The notes beneath the pieces are model-generated. The model searched no databases and was not told where the DNA came from. It worked only from the letters and a program-made list of their open reading frames with translations. This document shows, piece after piece, positions 1 through 9,836 of a DNA stretch of 64,000 bases; the first letter of the stretch is position 1, and the number at the start of each line of letters is the position of its first letter. The position numbers and the translations under genes were made by a program. This DNA comes from JAJPKK01 sp963747835 (GTDB lineage: Bacteria; Pseudomonadota; Alphaproteobacteria; Rhizobiales; Xanthobacteraceae), in assembly GCA_963747835.1 (NCBI GenBank), contig CAVVGO010000005.1, positions 3,100,001 through 3,164,000 on the forward strand, given 5' to 3'.

Positions 1-619
1 GCAGATAGGACGGCGTGCGAACTTCAGCGATGCCCCCCTTCCGCCACGTCTTGATCAAATACGCACAAAATCTAGGCTCTTCGAAAGGCCCGAAGGGATT
101 AGCAATCAAAAATTTTCCTAAAGGCACATTGTACTGTAAGCACCAATGGCGAATAATTTCTGAGGTCAGCCCCTTTGATAGACCATAGGGCGAAAACGCC
201 CGCATGGGTAAATTGCCAGCGCCCTCGTTGGCCTCAAAGACGCTACCTGTGAAGACTATGGCCCGCAAATCCTTTGCTGCCATTCGCTCGATAATCTGCC
301 GAATGTTGTTCGTGTTCTCGGCCACCGCCCTGACCACGTCGAAATCCAAGCTGCGGTAGTCGGTCACACGCGCCGCATGGTGACAAAGTACGTCGAAGAA
401 CCGGTCCTCAATTAAGTCCATGAATGACGCGCTGCCGAAAGAACAATCCGGAATCACCTCGGCTATGCTGGCTAGACGTTCAACCCGTTCGCGACGAATG
501 CCGTCATAGCTTGTGGGTGGACTACGTAACGGCGCGACGACTTCGACGCCGGCCGCATGAAGCTTTAGTGCAAACCAGTATCCTGAAAAAGAACTCGCTC
601 CCGTCAGTAAGACGCGCAT
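1..619 (-). CDS. NAD-dependent epimerase/dehydratase (SDR family), 3' end outside window
   Basis: I translated the minus strand by hand from an ATG at 617-619; the frame stays open to the window edge (about 206 residues). The N-terminus reads MRVLLTGASSFSGYW, a TGxxxxxG Rossmann NAD(P)-binding motif of extended short-chain dehydrogenases. YGLSK near residue 150 is the catalytic YxxxK, and TGS upstream of it supplies the usual Ser. The start overlaps the stop of the RfbC-like gene by one base (TGATG), so the two are translationally coupled. It is the last visible gene of the rfbF operon and probably acts on a CDP- or dTDP-linked sugar (inference); the exact reaction (epimerase, dehydratase or reductase) cannot be read from the fragment. 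Confidence 0.85.
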   Translation of the reverse strand, partial: MRVLLTGASSFSGYWFALKLHAAGVEVVAPLRSPPTSYDGIRRERVERLASIAEVIPDCSFGSASFMDLIEDRFFDVLCHHAARVTDYRSLDFDVVRAVAENTNNIRQIIERMAAKDLRAIVFTGSVFEANEGAGNLPMRAFSPYGLSKGLTSEIIRHWCLQYNVPLGKFLIANPFGPFEEPRFCAYLIKTWRKGGIAEVRTPSYL

Positions 620-1182
620 CAAAGGCCCCGAAGCTCTTCCACACCATGGAACGACAGATCGAAATCAGGCCAGCTCGCATCTTTCGGTGACACCTCGGAA
701 GGCTCGATCGGCCAAGCGATACTAAAGCGCGGATCGTTCCACCTGATCCCGCGTTCTTCAGTCGGTCCATAAAATTCGTCAACGAGATAGATCGCCTCCG
801 TATCGTCGGTGAGCGTAAGAATTGCGTGGGCAAATCCCTTCGGCACATACATCATCGTTCGATTTTCGGCGCTCAACTCGGCGCCGAACCAACGCCCGAA
901 AGATTCGGAATCGGGACGAAGGTCAAGTATCACGTCCCATAATGCGCCGCGAACGCAACGGACAACTTTCACCTCTGCGTGGTTCGGCAGCTGATAGTGC
1001 ATTCCACGAAGAGTGCCTTTTTTGGCAGAAAGAGAATTGTTCACCTGAACGAACGTGGGGGCAAGACCCGCTTGGCTGAACTCTCTTACGCAGAACAAAC
1101 GGGCGAAAAAGCCGCGATCGTCGCCGCGCCGCTCGAGTTCGATTGTGTAGGCCCCCTTGAGCGGAGTGGGGTGGAATTTCAT
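619..1182 (-). CDS. dTDP-4-dehydrorhamnose 3,5-epimerase-like protein (RfbC/RmlC family)
   Basis: 187 residues, the normal size for an RmlC cupin epimerase. The start is the ATG at 1182, which forms an ATGA overlap with the upstream gene; a longer frame to 1215 adds only an unlikely 11-residue leader. RGMHYQ at about residue 60 carries the catalytic His, and YLVDEFY near 132-138 the catalytic Tyr region. GFFARLF and NNSLSAKKGTLRG are typical family segments. The family epimerises C3 and/or C5 of 4-keto-6-deoxy nucleotide sugars. Because the operon starts with a cytidylyltransferase rather than RmlA, the substrate may be a CDP-keto sugar (inference). Confidence 0.88.
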   Translation of the reverse strand: MKFHPTPLKGAYTIELERRGDDRGFFARLFCVREFSQAGLAPTFVQVNNSLSAKKGTLRGMHYQLPNHAEVKVVRCVRGALWDVILDLRPDSESFGRWFGAELSAENRTMMYVPKGFAHAILTLTDDTEAIYLVDEFYGPTEERGIRWNDPRFSIAWPIEPSEVSPKDASWPDFDLSFHGVEELRGL

Positions 1183-2249
1183 AGATACACCTCTTCGGAA
1201 GCAATCGGCGACCACCGCAGATCCGGCGTAAGCCGACCGGCGGCAATGTGGCCCTCCAAAACTTTGAGCCGAATGAACGTAGAATTGCGGAAATCCTTGT
1301 CCGCGAACCCCATGTGCCGAAGGCCTGCCCCCAGCATGCTGATCGAATCTCGCAGGGTAACCTTCGGATGGTGATTTTTTGCGAGCGACGCAAACAGGGA
1401 AAAATCAACCTTGTAAGATCGGTTGTCCGGCGGCGCCGCCTTGTTGATTTTGACCGTCGTTCCTGGTATCGCTGCGGCGACAGCATCTGCCAACTGCTTG
1501 ACCTGATAATTACGATCGTCAGACCCAGTGTTAACTGACAAGAGCTTTCCACCATCGTTGACATTACGGTGCGTCGCCCATTCGATCGCGCGTGCCATAT
1601 CGCGAACATCAATGAGAGGACGCCAGGGCGTGCCATCGGACAGCACGGTGATCTCGCCCTGTGCCAGCGCGCATGCAACGAAATCGTTGAGCACAAGATC
1701 GAGCCGCAGCCGATCGGACATTCCGCACGCGGTAGCAAATCGCAGGCAGGTCGTTACCATTTTGTTGCTTCCGAGATCGGCAAGGCCCTTCTCGGTGTTC
1801 ACCTTGGATTTAGCGTAAGCGGTCTGCGGGTTGAGTTCGTCCGTTTCTTTGCGTGCCGCACCCGGTGCAAACCCATAGACGCTGCAGCTTGACGCAAAAA
1901 CGAAATGGGAGATCCCAGCGCGCTGGGCCTTCCTGCCCAAATCAACGCTCGCGCGATAATTAACATCTTCAGTGACGCGCTCGAACTTGTTTCCCATAGG
2001 ATCGTTTGACACCGCCGCAAGATGGACAACGGCGTCGACACCTTCAAGCAGTCTCTCTGGAAGTTCCCGGACGTCGCCGAAGTGCTGCTCGTCGAGCACA
2101 CGTTCGGGCAATACTGAAGCGCCTGTTGTCGACAGGGCAAAGAACGCGCTGTCGAAGCCGACCAATTCCGCGTCGGGTTGCACCTGCCTCAAATGACGCG
2201 TAACAATCGGTCCGACATAACCGAGGTTGCCGGTAATCAGAATCTTCAT
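1179..2249 (-). CDS. NAD-dependent epimerase/dehydratase, extended SDR family
   Basis: 356 residues from MKILITGNLGYVG, an N-terminal TGxxGxxG NAD-binding motif; the frame extends to 2312 but the leader lacks the fold. VHLAAVSNDP is the usual mid-strand motif and YAKSK (YxxxK) the catalytic pair, preceded by SSCSVYG. The gene begins 26 bases after the rfbF stop and ends in an ATGA overlap with the RfbC-like gene, so the four genes form one operon. By family it is a nucleotide-sugar 4,6-dehydratase, 4-epimerase or 4-reductase. It may take the place of CDP-glucose 4,6-dehydratase, but sequence alone does not settle this. Confidence 0.85.
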   Translation of the reverse strand: MKILITGNLGYVGPIVTRHLRQVQPDAELVGFDSAFFALSTTGASVLPERVLDEQHFGDVRELPERLLEGVDAVVHLAAVSNDPMGNKFERVTEDVNYRASVDLGRKAQRAGISHFVFASSCSVYGFAPGAARKETDELNPQTAYAKSKVNTEKGLADLGSNKMVTTCLRFATACGMSDRLRLDLVLNDFVACALAQGEITVLSDGTPWRPLIDVRDMARAIEWATHRNVNDGGKLLSVNTGSDDRNYQVKQLADAVAAAIPGTTVKINKAAPPDNRSYKVDFSLFASLAKNHHPKVTLRDSISMLGAGLRHMGFADKDFRNSTFIRLKVLEGHIAAGRLTPDLRWSPIASEEVYL

Positions 2250-2275
2250 TTCATCGCCTTTCGCCCGGGCACGAT

Positions 2276-3046
2276 CTACCACACCTTCCAGGGCGCCTGC
2301 CCAGTCTCCCATAGATCTTCAAGATGCTTCTTATCGCGTAACGTATCCATTGGCTGCCAAAATCCTGAATGGAAGTAAACGCCAAGCTGGCCCTCCGCGG
2401 CGAGTCGCTCCATTGGCTCCCGCTCCCAGACGGTCTTGTCACCTTCGATGTAGTTGCCGACCTTTGGAGACAGCACGAAGAAGCCGCCATTGATCCAGCC
2501 GCCGTCCCCCATGGGCTTTTCCTGAAATCCGATGACGCGCTCGCCCTCATGTCGGATGGAACCAAAACGACCGGGAGGCTGGGATCCAGTGACAGTAGCA
2601 ACAAGGCCACTTGCTTTGTGCTGCGCAAATAGCTGCGCCAGATCAATGTTCGCGAGACCGTCGCCATAGGTCAGGCAAAACGCCTCGTCGGAGGCGACAT
2701 AGGGCAAAATCCGTTTGATCCGGCCACCTATCTGCGTCTCTTCGCCGGTTTCCACCAGGGTGATTGTCCAAGGTTCGACATCAGCCTTATGGACGTGCAT
2801 CTTGTTTTCTTTCATGTCGAACGTGACGTCAGACATGTGCAGGAAGTAATTCGCAAAGTATTCTTTGATTACATAGCCTTTATATCCAAGACATATGATG
2901 AAATCATTCACGCCCTGGGCGCTGTATATTTTCATGATGTGCCAAAGGATCGGCTTACCGCCGATTTCAACCATAGGCTTAGGACGTGTGCTGGTCTCTT
3001 CGGAAAGGCGGGTTCCCAGGCCCCCGGCAAGAATTGCGCATTTCAT
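2276..3046 (-). CDS. rfbF: glucose-1-phosphate cytidylyltransferase
   Basis: 256 residues, full length for RfbF. It opens with MKCAILAGGLGTRLSEET, the nucleotidyltransferase signature (GGxGTRL), followed by RPKPMVEIGGKPILWHIM. LTYGDGLANID is the metal-binding GDG segment, and the QEKP and WINGGFFV motifs follow. The enzyme makes CDP-glucose from CTP and glucose-1-phosphate, the entry to CDP-linked 3,6-dideoxy or branched sugars. It is the first gene of the minus-strand operon and diverges from the large glycosyltransferase at 3429. Confidence 0.93.
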   Translation of the reverse strand: MKCAILAGGLGTRLSEETSTRPKPMVEIGGKPILWHIMKIYSAQGVNDFIICLGYKGYVIKEYFANYFLHMSDVTFDMKENKMHVHKADVEPWTITLVETGEETQIGGRIKRILPYVASDEAFCLTYGDGLANIDLAQLFAQHKASGLVATVTGSQPPGRFGSIRHEGERVIGFQEKPMGDGGWINGGFFVLSPKVGNYIEGDKTVWEREPMERLAAEGQLGVYFHSGFWQPMDTLRDKKHLEDLWETGQAPWKVW

Positions 3047-3428
3047 TCAGCTTTCCCCGCAGTCTTGAAAGTGGCATGAACTTTGTACATCAAGGCGACC
3101 TCGCGACAACTGCAAAATAAGGAAGCCGATGAGAAGTTGAGCTTCGGCCATGCGAAATCCTTGCCACCGACGTCTGGCGCAGACAAAAGAGATCATGCAG
3201 CGTCGAGAGGCGAGAAGGTTCCGAGATGCAAACGCTACAAATGAATCGACACACGCAAATGGCTCGGCAATTGCTCCAATCACCCTCTGCTCAATTCGCC
3301 TTGGCGCCGACCGCGACATCTGCTATTCGTTTGCGGATCGAATTGTTGGTGCAACTTGGGCGCTTAAGCGGCGGGCTGAGCGCTGCGCGCACAGAAAAAT
3401 GCCGTGAATCACTTAGGCTTATGCTACG
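3047..3428. other. divergent intergenic region (382 bp)
   Basis: Lies between rfbF (minus) and the large glycosyltransferase (plus) and should hold both promoters. Short frames here have no recognisable content. I could not pick out a convincing -35/-10 pair or strong inverted repeat by eye. Confidence 0.5.
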
Positions 3429-6400
3429 ATGACTAAATGGGCGTCTGGCCGGTCCAGCGGCGGGACAAAGCAGACGTCCCAGAACCTAGGCAGTGGGTCA
3501 AACACTCCCACCCTCCCCTCCGGGTCCGCGCCTGATCTAAATCTTGACCGGGAACAAGCGCAGCGCTTTTCTGCGGCCGCGGATGCTGTTCCAACGGCGT
3601 TCGTGATTGTCTTTGGGGAAGAGAATAAACTGATTGTCTTTGGCGAAGACGAGGAGCTTCGGAGCGATGATCCCGTCGAGCAGTCCGCGATCGAACCTCA
3701 AGAAGCACGTGATGGAGAGTCCCCGGCTTCCCAAACGATCGTTCCCGCGATTGGTGAGGAGGATGAACTTCGAAGCAATCGTCTTATAGAGCCATCTGCA
3801 ATCGCCCATCAACAAGGACCTAACGGAGAGCTCCCCGGTTCGCTAGCGATCGTTCCGACGAATATTGACGCAGCCAAACCTGTCAAAACACGGGTGAGGC
3901 AGAAGCGACCGAGCTCGGGTGAGCCTTCAGAAGCTCGCTCCGAAGCGGTTTCAACTCGCGATATCGATGCATCGAAACTTTTCGACGCATCTTGGTACGG
4001 TCAGTGTTCCCGATCCCCAGAGCCCGTCAGCTATGAGCAATACCTGAAATCAGGGATTTTCGATGGGGTCGCACCGTCGCCCCTCTTCGATATTGAATAT
4101 TACGGCGCTTTACATCCAGAAATCGATTTTCGAAAAACAAATCCTCTTGAGCACTATTTAAAAACCCCGCAAATCCATCGGAAAGATCCGCATCCCCTCT
4201 TTGATAGAGGATTTTATATTGCGGCCTCCCCTCCGCTCCCGTCCGGGGTCGACCCTTTATTGCATTATCTTTTCGAGAGCGAAGGTGCAGCCCGCCAGCC
4301 GCATGCGCTGTTCGATCCTATCTTTTATGTCTCTGCCTATTCTGACGTTCTCCAAAGCCGGCAACTTCCGCTTCGCCATTTTATCACCCTGGGATGCGCC
4401 CAACATCGAAATCCGCATCCGCTGTTCAACGTGGTATGGTATCTCTCTCAAACAAAAGATGCAGAGGCGGAGCGTTCGCCGTTGCGGCATTACCTTGAAA
4501 AAGGAGCGACGGCTGGAATCAGCCCCCATCCCCTCTTTGATCCAGCCTGGTATCTTTCGCAGACAAGCGACTCGGACGCTAAATTGTGTCCGCTGAAGCA
4601 TTATATCGAAAGAGGGAGTGCAGAGGGTATAAGCCCACATCCCTTGTTCGATCCCGGTTGGTACCGCCGGACTCAACTTGAGCCACCGGCGAATGAGTGC
4701 GAAACCCTCTGCCACTTCTTATTGTTAGGAGACCGGCAGGGTCTTGATCCCAATCCGCTGTTCTGTACGACCTGGTATCGTGATCAGAATCCAGATGTGG
4801 CCAAAGCCGGAATCAATGCGCTTCTCCATTATGTGCAATTCGGTGCTACCGAAGGACGTGATCCGCACCCAGCACTCTCAACTGCAGATTATTCGCGCAA
4901 ATACCACCAATCCGGAGCTCAAAGAACTTCCGCCCTTCTGCACGCCTTGATGACTGACCGACCGGGCCGCGGCAGCTCGGTTCCCGTGCGCCTCTCGGGA
5001 CAACTGCAAGGCACGCAGCCCAAACCACAGACCTCAACGACCCAATCCTCTCAGAAGCTATTGGGCGTCCCGACACACAGGCGACGTATCTTCGAAACCA
5101 TCGAATGGGAAGCGAGCGAATCAGCGGCTCAGCGCGTGATTCCATATTTTAAGATCATAGAGAACCTCGACATCGGAGGCAGTACATTGTCTCGCGAGGA
5201 AAAACTTGATCTGCTCGTTCACCGCATGCGCGACTTATCCGCGTCTCTCCTTTCGGGAGAAAACCTGGATGTAACGATCATCATACCCGCCTTCAATAAA
5301 GTTGAGTACACAATCGCTTGCGTCCTCTCCCTATTCGAACATACATCTCGTTTCAGCTACGAAGTTCTTATTGGTAACAATATCTCATCCGACGAGACGC
5401 GTGACGTCTTTGAGCGGGTCGGCGGCATCCTTAAGTGTATCACGCACGCTAAAAACGAAGGATTTATCAAGAATTGCAACCTGTCTGCTTTGCACGCGAG
5501 AGGCAAATATATTGTTCTACTAAACAACGATACGTTCATCATCGACGGTTGGCTGGATGAACTCATTTCGCCATTTTTTAGATTCTAAAAATATCGGGCT
5601 TGTTGGATCGAAGTTGTTGAACGCGGATGGGTCGCTTCAAGAGGCCGGCGGAATCGTATGGCGTGATGCGAGCGGCTGGAACTACGGCCGGAATCAAGAC
5701 GCGTCCCTCCCCGAATTCAACTATGTCAAGGATGTCGATTGGATCTCCGGGGCTTCGATTGCAATTCCGAATAAGGTCTGGGACGAAAATAAAGGATTTG
5801 ATGAGCGGTACATGCCGGCGTATTTTGATGACTCCGACATCGCTTTTTCTCTTCGCGCCAAAGGGCTGAGAACTGTTTATTCCCCCATGTCTGCCTTGGT
5901 GCACCACGAGGGCATTACGCACGGCACCGATACCGCCGTTGGTATTAAGGCATATCAAGTAGAAAATAAGAGAAAATTCGCCGAAAAATGGCAACACGTT
6001 TTGGAATCCGAACATTACCTCGATGGAGAGAATGTATTTTATGCGCGCGACAAGAGCCGTGACAAAATACATATCCTAGTTGTTGATCATTACGTTCCTC
6101 AATTTGACAAGGATGCTGGATCACGATCGATTTTCGACTGGTGTAAAATGTTTGCTGACGCCGGGTTTCAAGTTTCGTTCTGGCCTGACAACTTGTTCTA
6201 TGACAGAATATACGTTCGAGCTCTCCAAGAGCTGGGAATAGAAGTCTTATACGGCGGCCAGTATGTTGGTAAATTTGAGGGCTGGATTTCGAAAAACGGC
6301 CAGTATTTTGAATATGCCCTTTTAAGCAGACCGCACGTTGCCCAAAATTATATTACGTTCGTTCGAGAGCATTCACCTGCGAAGATTCTTTACTTTGGTC

Positions 6401-7224
6401 ATGATTTGCATTTTGCGCGACTGGAAAAGGAGTACAAAGTCACTGGGAAGGAGGAGCTTATAGCTGAAATCGAAAAATGGAAAAAACTTGAGATCGATAT
6501 GTGCGCGCAGGCGGACGTAATCATGTATCCGGCGGACGACGAAGTTGAATATTTCAGACGTGAGATGCCGGAAAAACCGTCGCGACAAATTACTCTTTAT
6601 ATGTATCCGAACGAGGCCATTAGAGCGACCCGCGAGGAAGTCGTAAAGAAACCTCCGGCCGGTTCACATTCTCTAATTTTCGTGGGAGGCTATCGACATA
6701 GGCCGAACGTCGATGCGGCGATTTGGCTGGTCCGACGAGTGGTTCCGATCATTAAGCGCGAGTACTCGGACCTAACAGTCGTCCTGGTGGGTTCCTTTCC
6801 CCCGCCGGAAGTAAGCAGTCTCGCTGCGTCGGATATTATCGTCACGGGATATGTATCCGACCCATTATTATATCAGCTTTACAAATCGGCAGCCGTTGCG
6901 GTCGCTCCCCTCCGTTTCGGAGGAGGTGTAAAGGGCAAGATCATTGAGGCACTGCGGTTTGGCGTGCCTGTGGTAACGACAACCGCTGGGACCCAGGGAA
7001 TCGCTGGGTCGGAAAATTTTGCGGAGATTGGAGATACGGCCGATAAATTCGCCGAAGGAGTTCTTCGGTTGCTTAAAGATTCCGGTCTCTGCAAAAGGCG
7101 GGCTTTGGCTGGACTTGATTTTGTTGAACGGAAGTATTCCTATCGGTCGGTGGTCTCCCAGACTTCAGAAGACATCCCAGAGCTGGCGCGCGTACTCGAA
7201 GAGGGCGGCACTCTGGAGTGGTAG
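3429..7224 (+). pseudogene. giant glycosyltransferase (LFD-repeat region + GT2 + GT4), frameshifted at 5574-5580
   Basis: Two overlapping frames, 3429-5588 and one entering near 5557 and ending 7224, together encode one protein of about 1,264 residues. The first frame has a disordered acidic N-terminus, nine LFD..WY repeats (about residues 184-488), then the start of a family 2 glycosyltransferase: DVTIIIPAFNKVEYT and LLNNDTFI (DxD-like). It stops at ISPFFRF. The second frame continues the same domain at LDSKNIGLVGSKLLNADG, through the acceptor region (YFDDSDIAFSLRAKG), into a C-terminal GT4-like domain (LIFVGGYRHRPN, GGGVKGKIIEAL). Reading CCA TTT then skipping one T of the six-T run at 5574-5579 joins them exactly. 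Cause: an extra T in DNA or assembly, or a slippery site expressed by slippage; the downstream AGA codon is likely rare in this genome. Composition is AT-rich relative to genes right of 18 kb. Confidence 0.8.
3978..4893 (+). repeat. nine tandem protein repeats of 40-50 codons (P-LFD-xx-WY type)
   Basis: Within the large glycosyltransferase, nine copies of a module begin with (H/S/N)PLFDxxWY and contain PLxHYL and a G-x-x-x-G-I/R-x-PHP linker. Copies start at LFDASWY, LFDIEYY, LFDRGFY, LFDPIFY, LFNVVWY, LFDPAWY, LFDPGWY, LFCTTWY and ALSTADY; the last two are degenerate. Copies 5 and 6 are the most alike. I recall such modules beside GT2 domains in rhizobial exopolysaccharide enzymes; their role is unknown to me. 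Confidence 0.8.
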
Positions 7225-7256
7225 ATTAGGCAACTTCCTGTTGAGGGGAAATCGGC

Positions 7257-8078
7257 GTGTTCAGCGAAATTTGCGTGGCTTGCCCGGGATTCGACGAATG
7301 GGAAACCCTTTCGGCCCAATGTGCGTTTCTCAAGGATCCCGATTATATCCAAGACCTCGCTAAGAATATACAACTTACCGGATTCGTGGATCCTTTTAAT
7401 GGGATTGTGCGTTCGGACGAATTTTTGGTTATCGATGAGAATTATCGCGAGGGCTTTCAAGCGCATGGCGCTAATAGCCGAAGCCGCGGGATCCTCAAGG
7501 AGGTACTTGATTATGTTCTTACGTACGGCAGATGCTCAACGATCTACATGAGCGAACAGGTTTCCGCATTTGCCGAGGCCGTCAAAATGCAATTCCCGTA
7601 TCTTGTCACGAGTGAGTACGTTGCCAACCCTATAGTGCGCTGGAAGCTTTCCCACATTCGTCACGAAGATCCGGTACGCCTTTCGCTTCCCGATCATGCG
7701 TTTGATCTGTACATTTCTCCGGATAACATGGTCTTCGCCGTCGACATGCAAGCGTTCTTAACCGAAGCTCGACGCATCCTTCGGCGTACGGGGGTCCTTA
7801 TTGCAACCTTTCCATTTCGCTACGGAGAGAAGGAAACAACTGTTCTGGCGGAGATGATTGGTGGCAAGATCACTCACCATCACGAGCCGCAATATGCTGA
7901 CGACCCGCTCGACGGCAAGGGCAAGCGCCTCCTGTACTTCGTACCCGGTTGGGATATCTTGGATGCAGCCCGAAACGCCGGCTTTCGCTCGGCCGAGATC
8001 GTTGTCCACAGTTCGAGGACGAATGCTATTCTAGGTGCCGAGATTGCCGCGGTGTTCGTGCTCAAGGCGATAGCTTAG
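7257..8078 (+). CDS. SAM-dependent methyltransferase-like protein (class I, degenerate)
   Basis: 273 residues from a GTG at 7257, with a GAGGGGAA ribosome site at 7243-7250; it follows the glycosyltransferase by 32 bases. LPDHAFDLYISPDNMVFAVD matches the motif II region of class I methyltransferases (normally LPFxDxSFDxVxSxxxLEHV), and ARRILRRTGVLIATFPF the post-motif strand. The glycine-rich SAM loop is weak (YGRCSTIYMSE), so binding is uncertain. It probably modifies a sugar of the polysaccharide made by its neighbours, or is a non-catalytic relative. Confidence 0.6.
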   Translation: MFSEICVACPGFDEWETLSAQCAFLKDPDYIQDLAKNIQLTGFVDPFNGIVRSDEFLVIDENYREGFQAHGANSRSRGILKEVLDYVLTYGRCSTIYMSEQVSAFAEAVKMQFPYLVTSEYVANPIVRWKLSHIRHEDPVRLSLPDHAFDLYISPDNMVFAVDMQAFLTEARRILRRTGVLIATFPFRYGEKETTVLAEMIGGKITHHHEPQYADDPLDGKGKRLLYFVPGWDILDAARNAGFRSAEIVVHSSRTNAILGAEIAAVFVLKAIA

Positions 8079-8104
8079 TCGTTCCGCCGCTATTACACTA
8101 CATT

Positions 8105-8139
8105 GCGGTCATCGCCGTTGCCGAGCGAGGGATGACCGC
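8105..8139. terminator. 9-bp perfect inverted repeat, possible terminator
   Basis: GCGGTCATC at 8105-8113 pairs with GATGACCGC at 8131-8139 across a 17-base loop, 27 bases after the methyltransferase stop. There is no T-run, so this is a candidate only. Confidence 0.35.
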
Positions 8140-8192
8140 CTAATGTTGTAAACGGCGAGGGCTGTTACTTAAAGCTAAGAGGAAACCTGAAG

Positions 8193-9608
8193 TTGGATTC
8201 GAGTATAGGTGCTAGAGCGATCATCACCTTGCGCGAAAGCAGCGAACTGGGAAAGCTGGGGCCCCCGGGTGCTTGGTCGCTGCAGCTGTTTGCTCGTGAA
8301 ATTCTCGACAAGAATGATAGAGCGGTAAAAGTTAGGGGCAATATCGAGATTACGATAGACCGGGCCGTTGCAGCGCAGCTGTTGACTGTCGGATTTGATC
8401 ACATTTTAGTTCACGTGGTCTGCCCGGATCTCGAGGGCCTCAGGGATACATTTTGGTGCGAAGTAAAGTCTGGTTCAGCTTTTGCAGAACTGTCTTTCTT
8501 TGAGGCGGACCGTCGAGGGCACAGCTTTCTTGTCCCGCTCGCATCAATCTTTCCACAAAGCGCCGGAACAATCACTGTAGCGTACGACGAATTGCTATCT
8601 AGGAACGCTCGCAAGGCGGTTGTATACCCGGTCGAAGTTCGCTTTGCCTTATGTAATCTCGACGCTCTCTATTCGTCAGTTGAAGAAAATTCAATATTTG
8701 TGTTTTCGACGGCGCGCTCTGGGTCGACGTGGTTATCGGCAGAGATCCTTTGTTGGGATAACCAGGGGCGTTGTATCGATGAGCCCGGTCATGGGATGTT
8801 GTTCGCACCATTACGTTGGGACGCGGAAAGGTTTTTTGAGCTTGTGCAATACGATACCTACGTGCCCTCGGGCTACGACTACGAAGTGAGAGCGAAGCAG
8901 CGAAAAATGCGCGAAGGGTTGTCAGTGTTTGATCGATTTAATATTAATATGAACGGCCCCACTTCTCTTTTCAATGCTGCATATCGGATGAATTTCTTTC
9001 GGTCGCTGCGAACATCGATAATAAAGCACGCAATTGACGTTTGGGGCATTCGTGATTTCAAGCGATTTATATTCAAAATGCCGAACGAGAGTCATGCTGC
9101 TGATTTCATCATGCAAGCGATGCCAGAGGCGCGAATGATTCATCTGATTCGCGACGGGCGAGATGTTATTAGTTCGCGATTTGGCGCTTTCGCCTCGCAC
9201 CTTCTCAACACCAATAAGGATCCCGCTTTGAGAGCATATGCAATTGCCTTTTACTCGCATTTTTGGAATTTTCAAAATGACATCATCGAGGATGCCCTTC
9301 GCCAACATGCTACGGAGCGTACGCTTTCGGTCCGGTACGAGGATTTGCGTGACAACTTGAGCACACTTACAGCAAAGCTTTACAATTGGATGGGACAGTC
9401 ATTGACATCCTCTGAAATCGATACGCTCGTGGCTAAAGTTGACATCGCCAACGTGCCATCAGATGAACTTGGGTACGGGAAACGTCGAGGAGACGGTACT
9501 GTAGGGCGCTATAGGACCATTTTCTCTGCGGAAGAAATTGATTTGATGCAGAGAATTATGGCGCCGGTATTGATCAGGCACGGTTATCTTGCGCCGGCCA
9601 GGGTCTGA
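8193..9608 (+). CDS. sulfotransferase family protein
   Basis: 471 residues from a TTG at 8193 preceded by AAGAGGA at 8177-8183. STARSGSTW (about residues 172-180) is the 5'-phosphosulfate-binding loop of PAPS sulfotransferases, and HLIRDGRDVISSR (about residue 320) the 3'-phosphate-binding segment. The N-terminal 150 residues are an extra beta-rich region of unknown role. It likely transfers sulfate from PAPS to a hydroxyl of a surface polysaccharide or glycolipid; the neighbouring glycosyltransferase and methyltransferase support this (inference). The DNA is AT-rich compared with genes to the right. Confidence 0.82.
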   Translation: MDSSIGARAIITLRESSELGKLGPPGAWSLQLFAREILDKNDRAVKVRGNIEITIDRAVAAQLLTVGFDHILVHVVCPDLEGLRDTFWCEVKSGSAFAELSFFEADRRGHSFLVPLASIFPQSAGTITVAYDELLSRNARKAVVYPVEVRFALCNLDALYSSVEENSIFVFSTARSGSTWLSAEILCWDNQGRCIDEPGHGMLFAPLRWDAERFFELVQYDTYVPSGYDYEVRAKQRKMREGLSVFDRFNINMNGPTSLFNAAYRMNFFRSLRTSIIKHAIDVWGIRDFKRFIFKMPNESHAADFIMQAMPEARMIHLIRDGRDVISSRFGAFASHLLNTNKDPALRAYAIAFYSHFWNFQNDIIEDALRQHATERTLSVRYEDLRDNLSTLTAKLYNWMGQSLTSSEIDTLVAKVDIANVPSDELGYGKRRGDGTVGRYRTIFSAEEIDLMQRIMAPVLIRHGYLAPARV

Positions 9609-9836
9609 ACCTTGCTCCCAAGCAAGAGGAGCATTGGCAGATGACTGTTTCATATACTGCACCATCGACGACGATGGCATCCTTTGCGGATGTTCACTCG
9701 ACCGACCTATCGGTGTAGGATCGATGAAACCGCAAACAAAGTGTCAACGTTTAGTGAAGCCAGGATGGTACGAGTTTTGCTACATCGAAACGGATACATC
9801 ACGCGCAGCGGAAAATCGAATCGGAGTTCTAGGATC

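Noticed and set aside
9641..9718. 25-codon frame after AGAGGAG upstream of the hypothetical gene at 9837
   Set aside because: Good ribosome site but no similarity or composition signal; too short to support alone.
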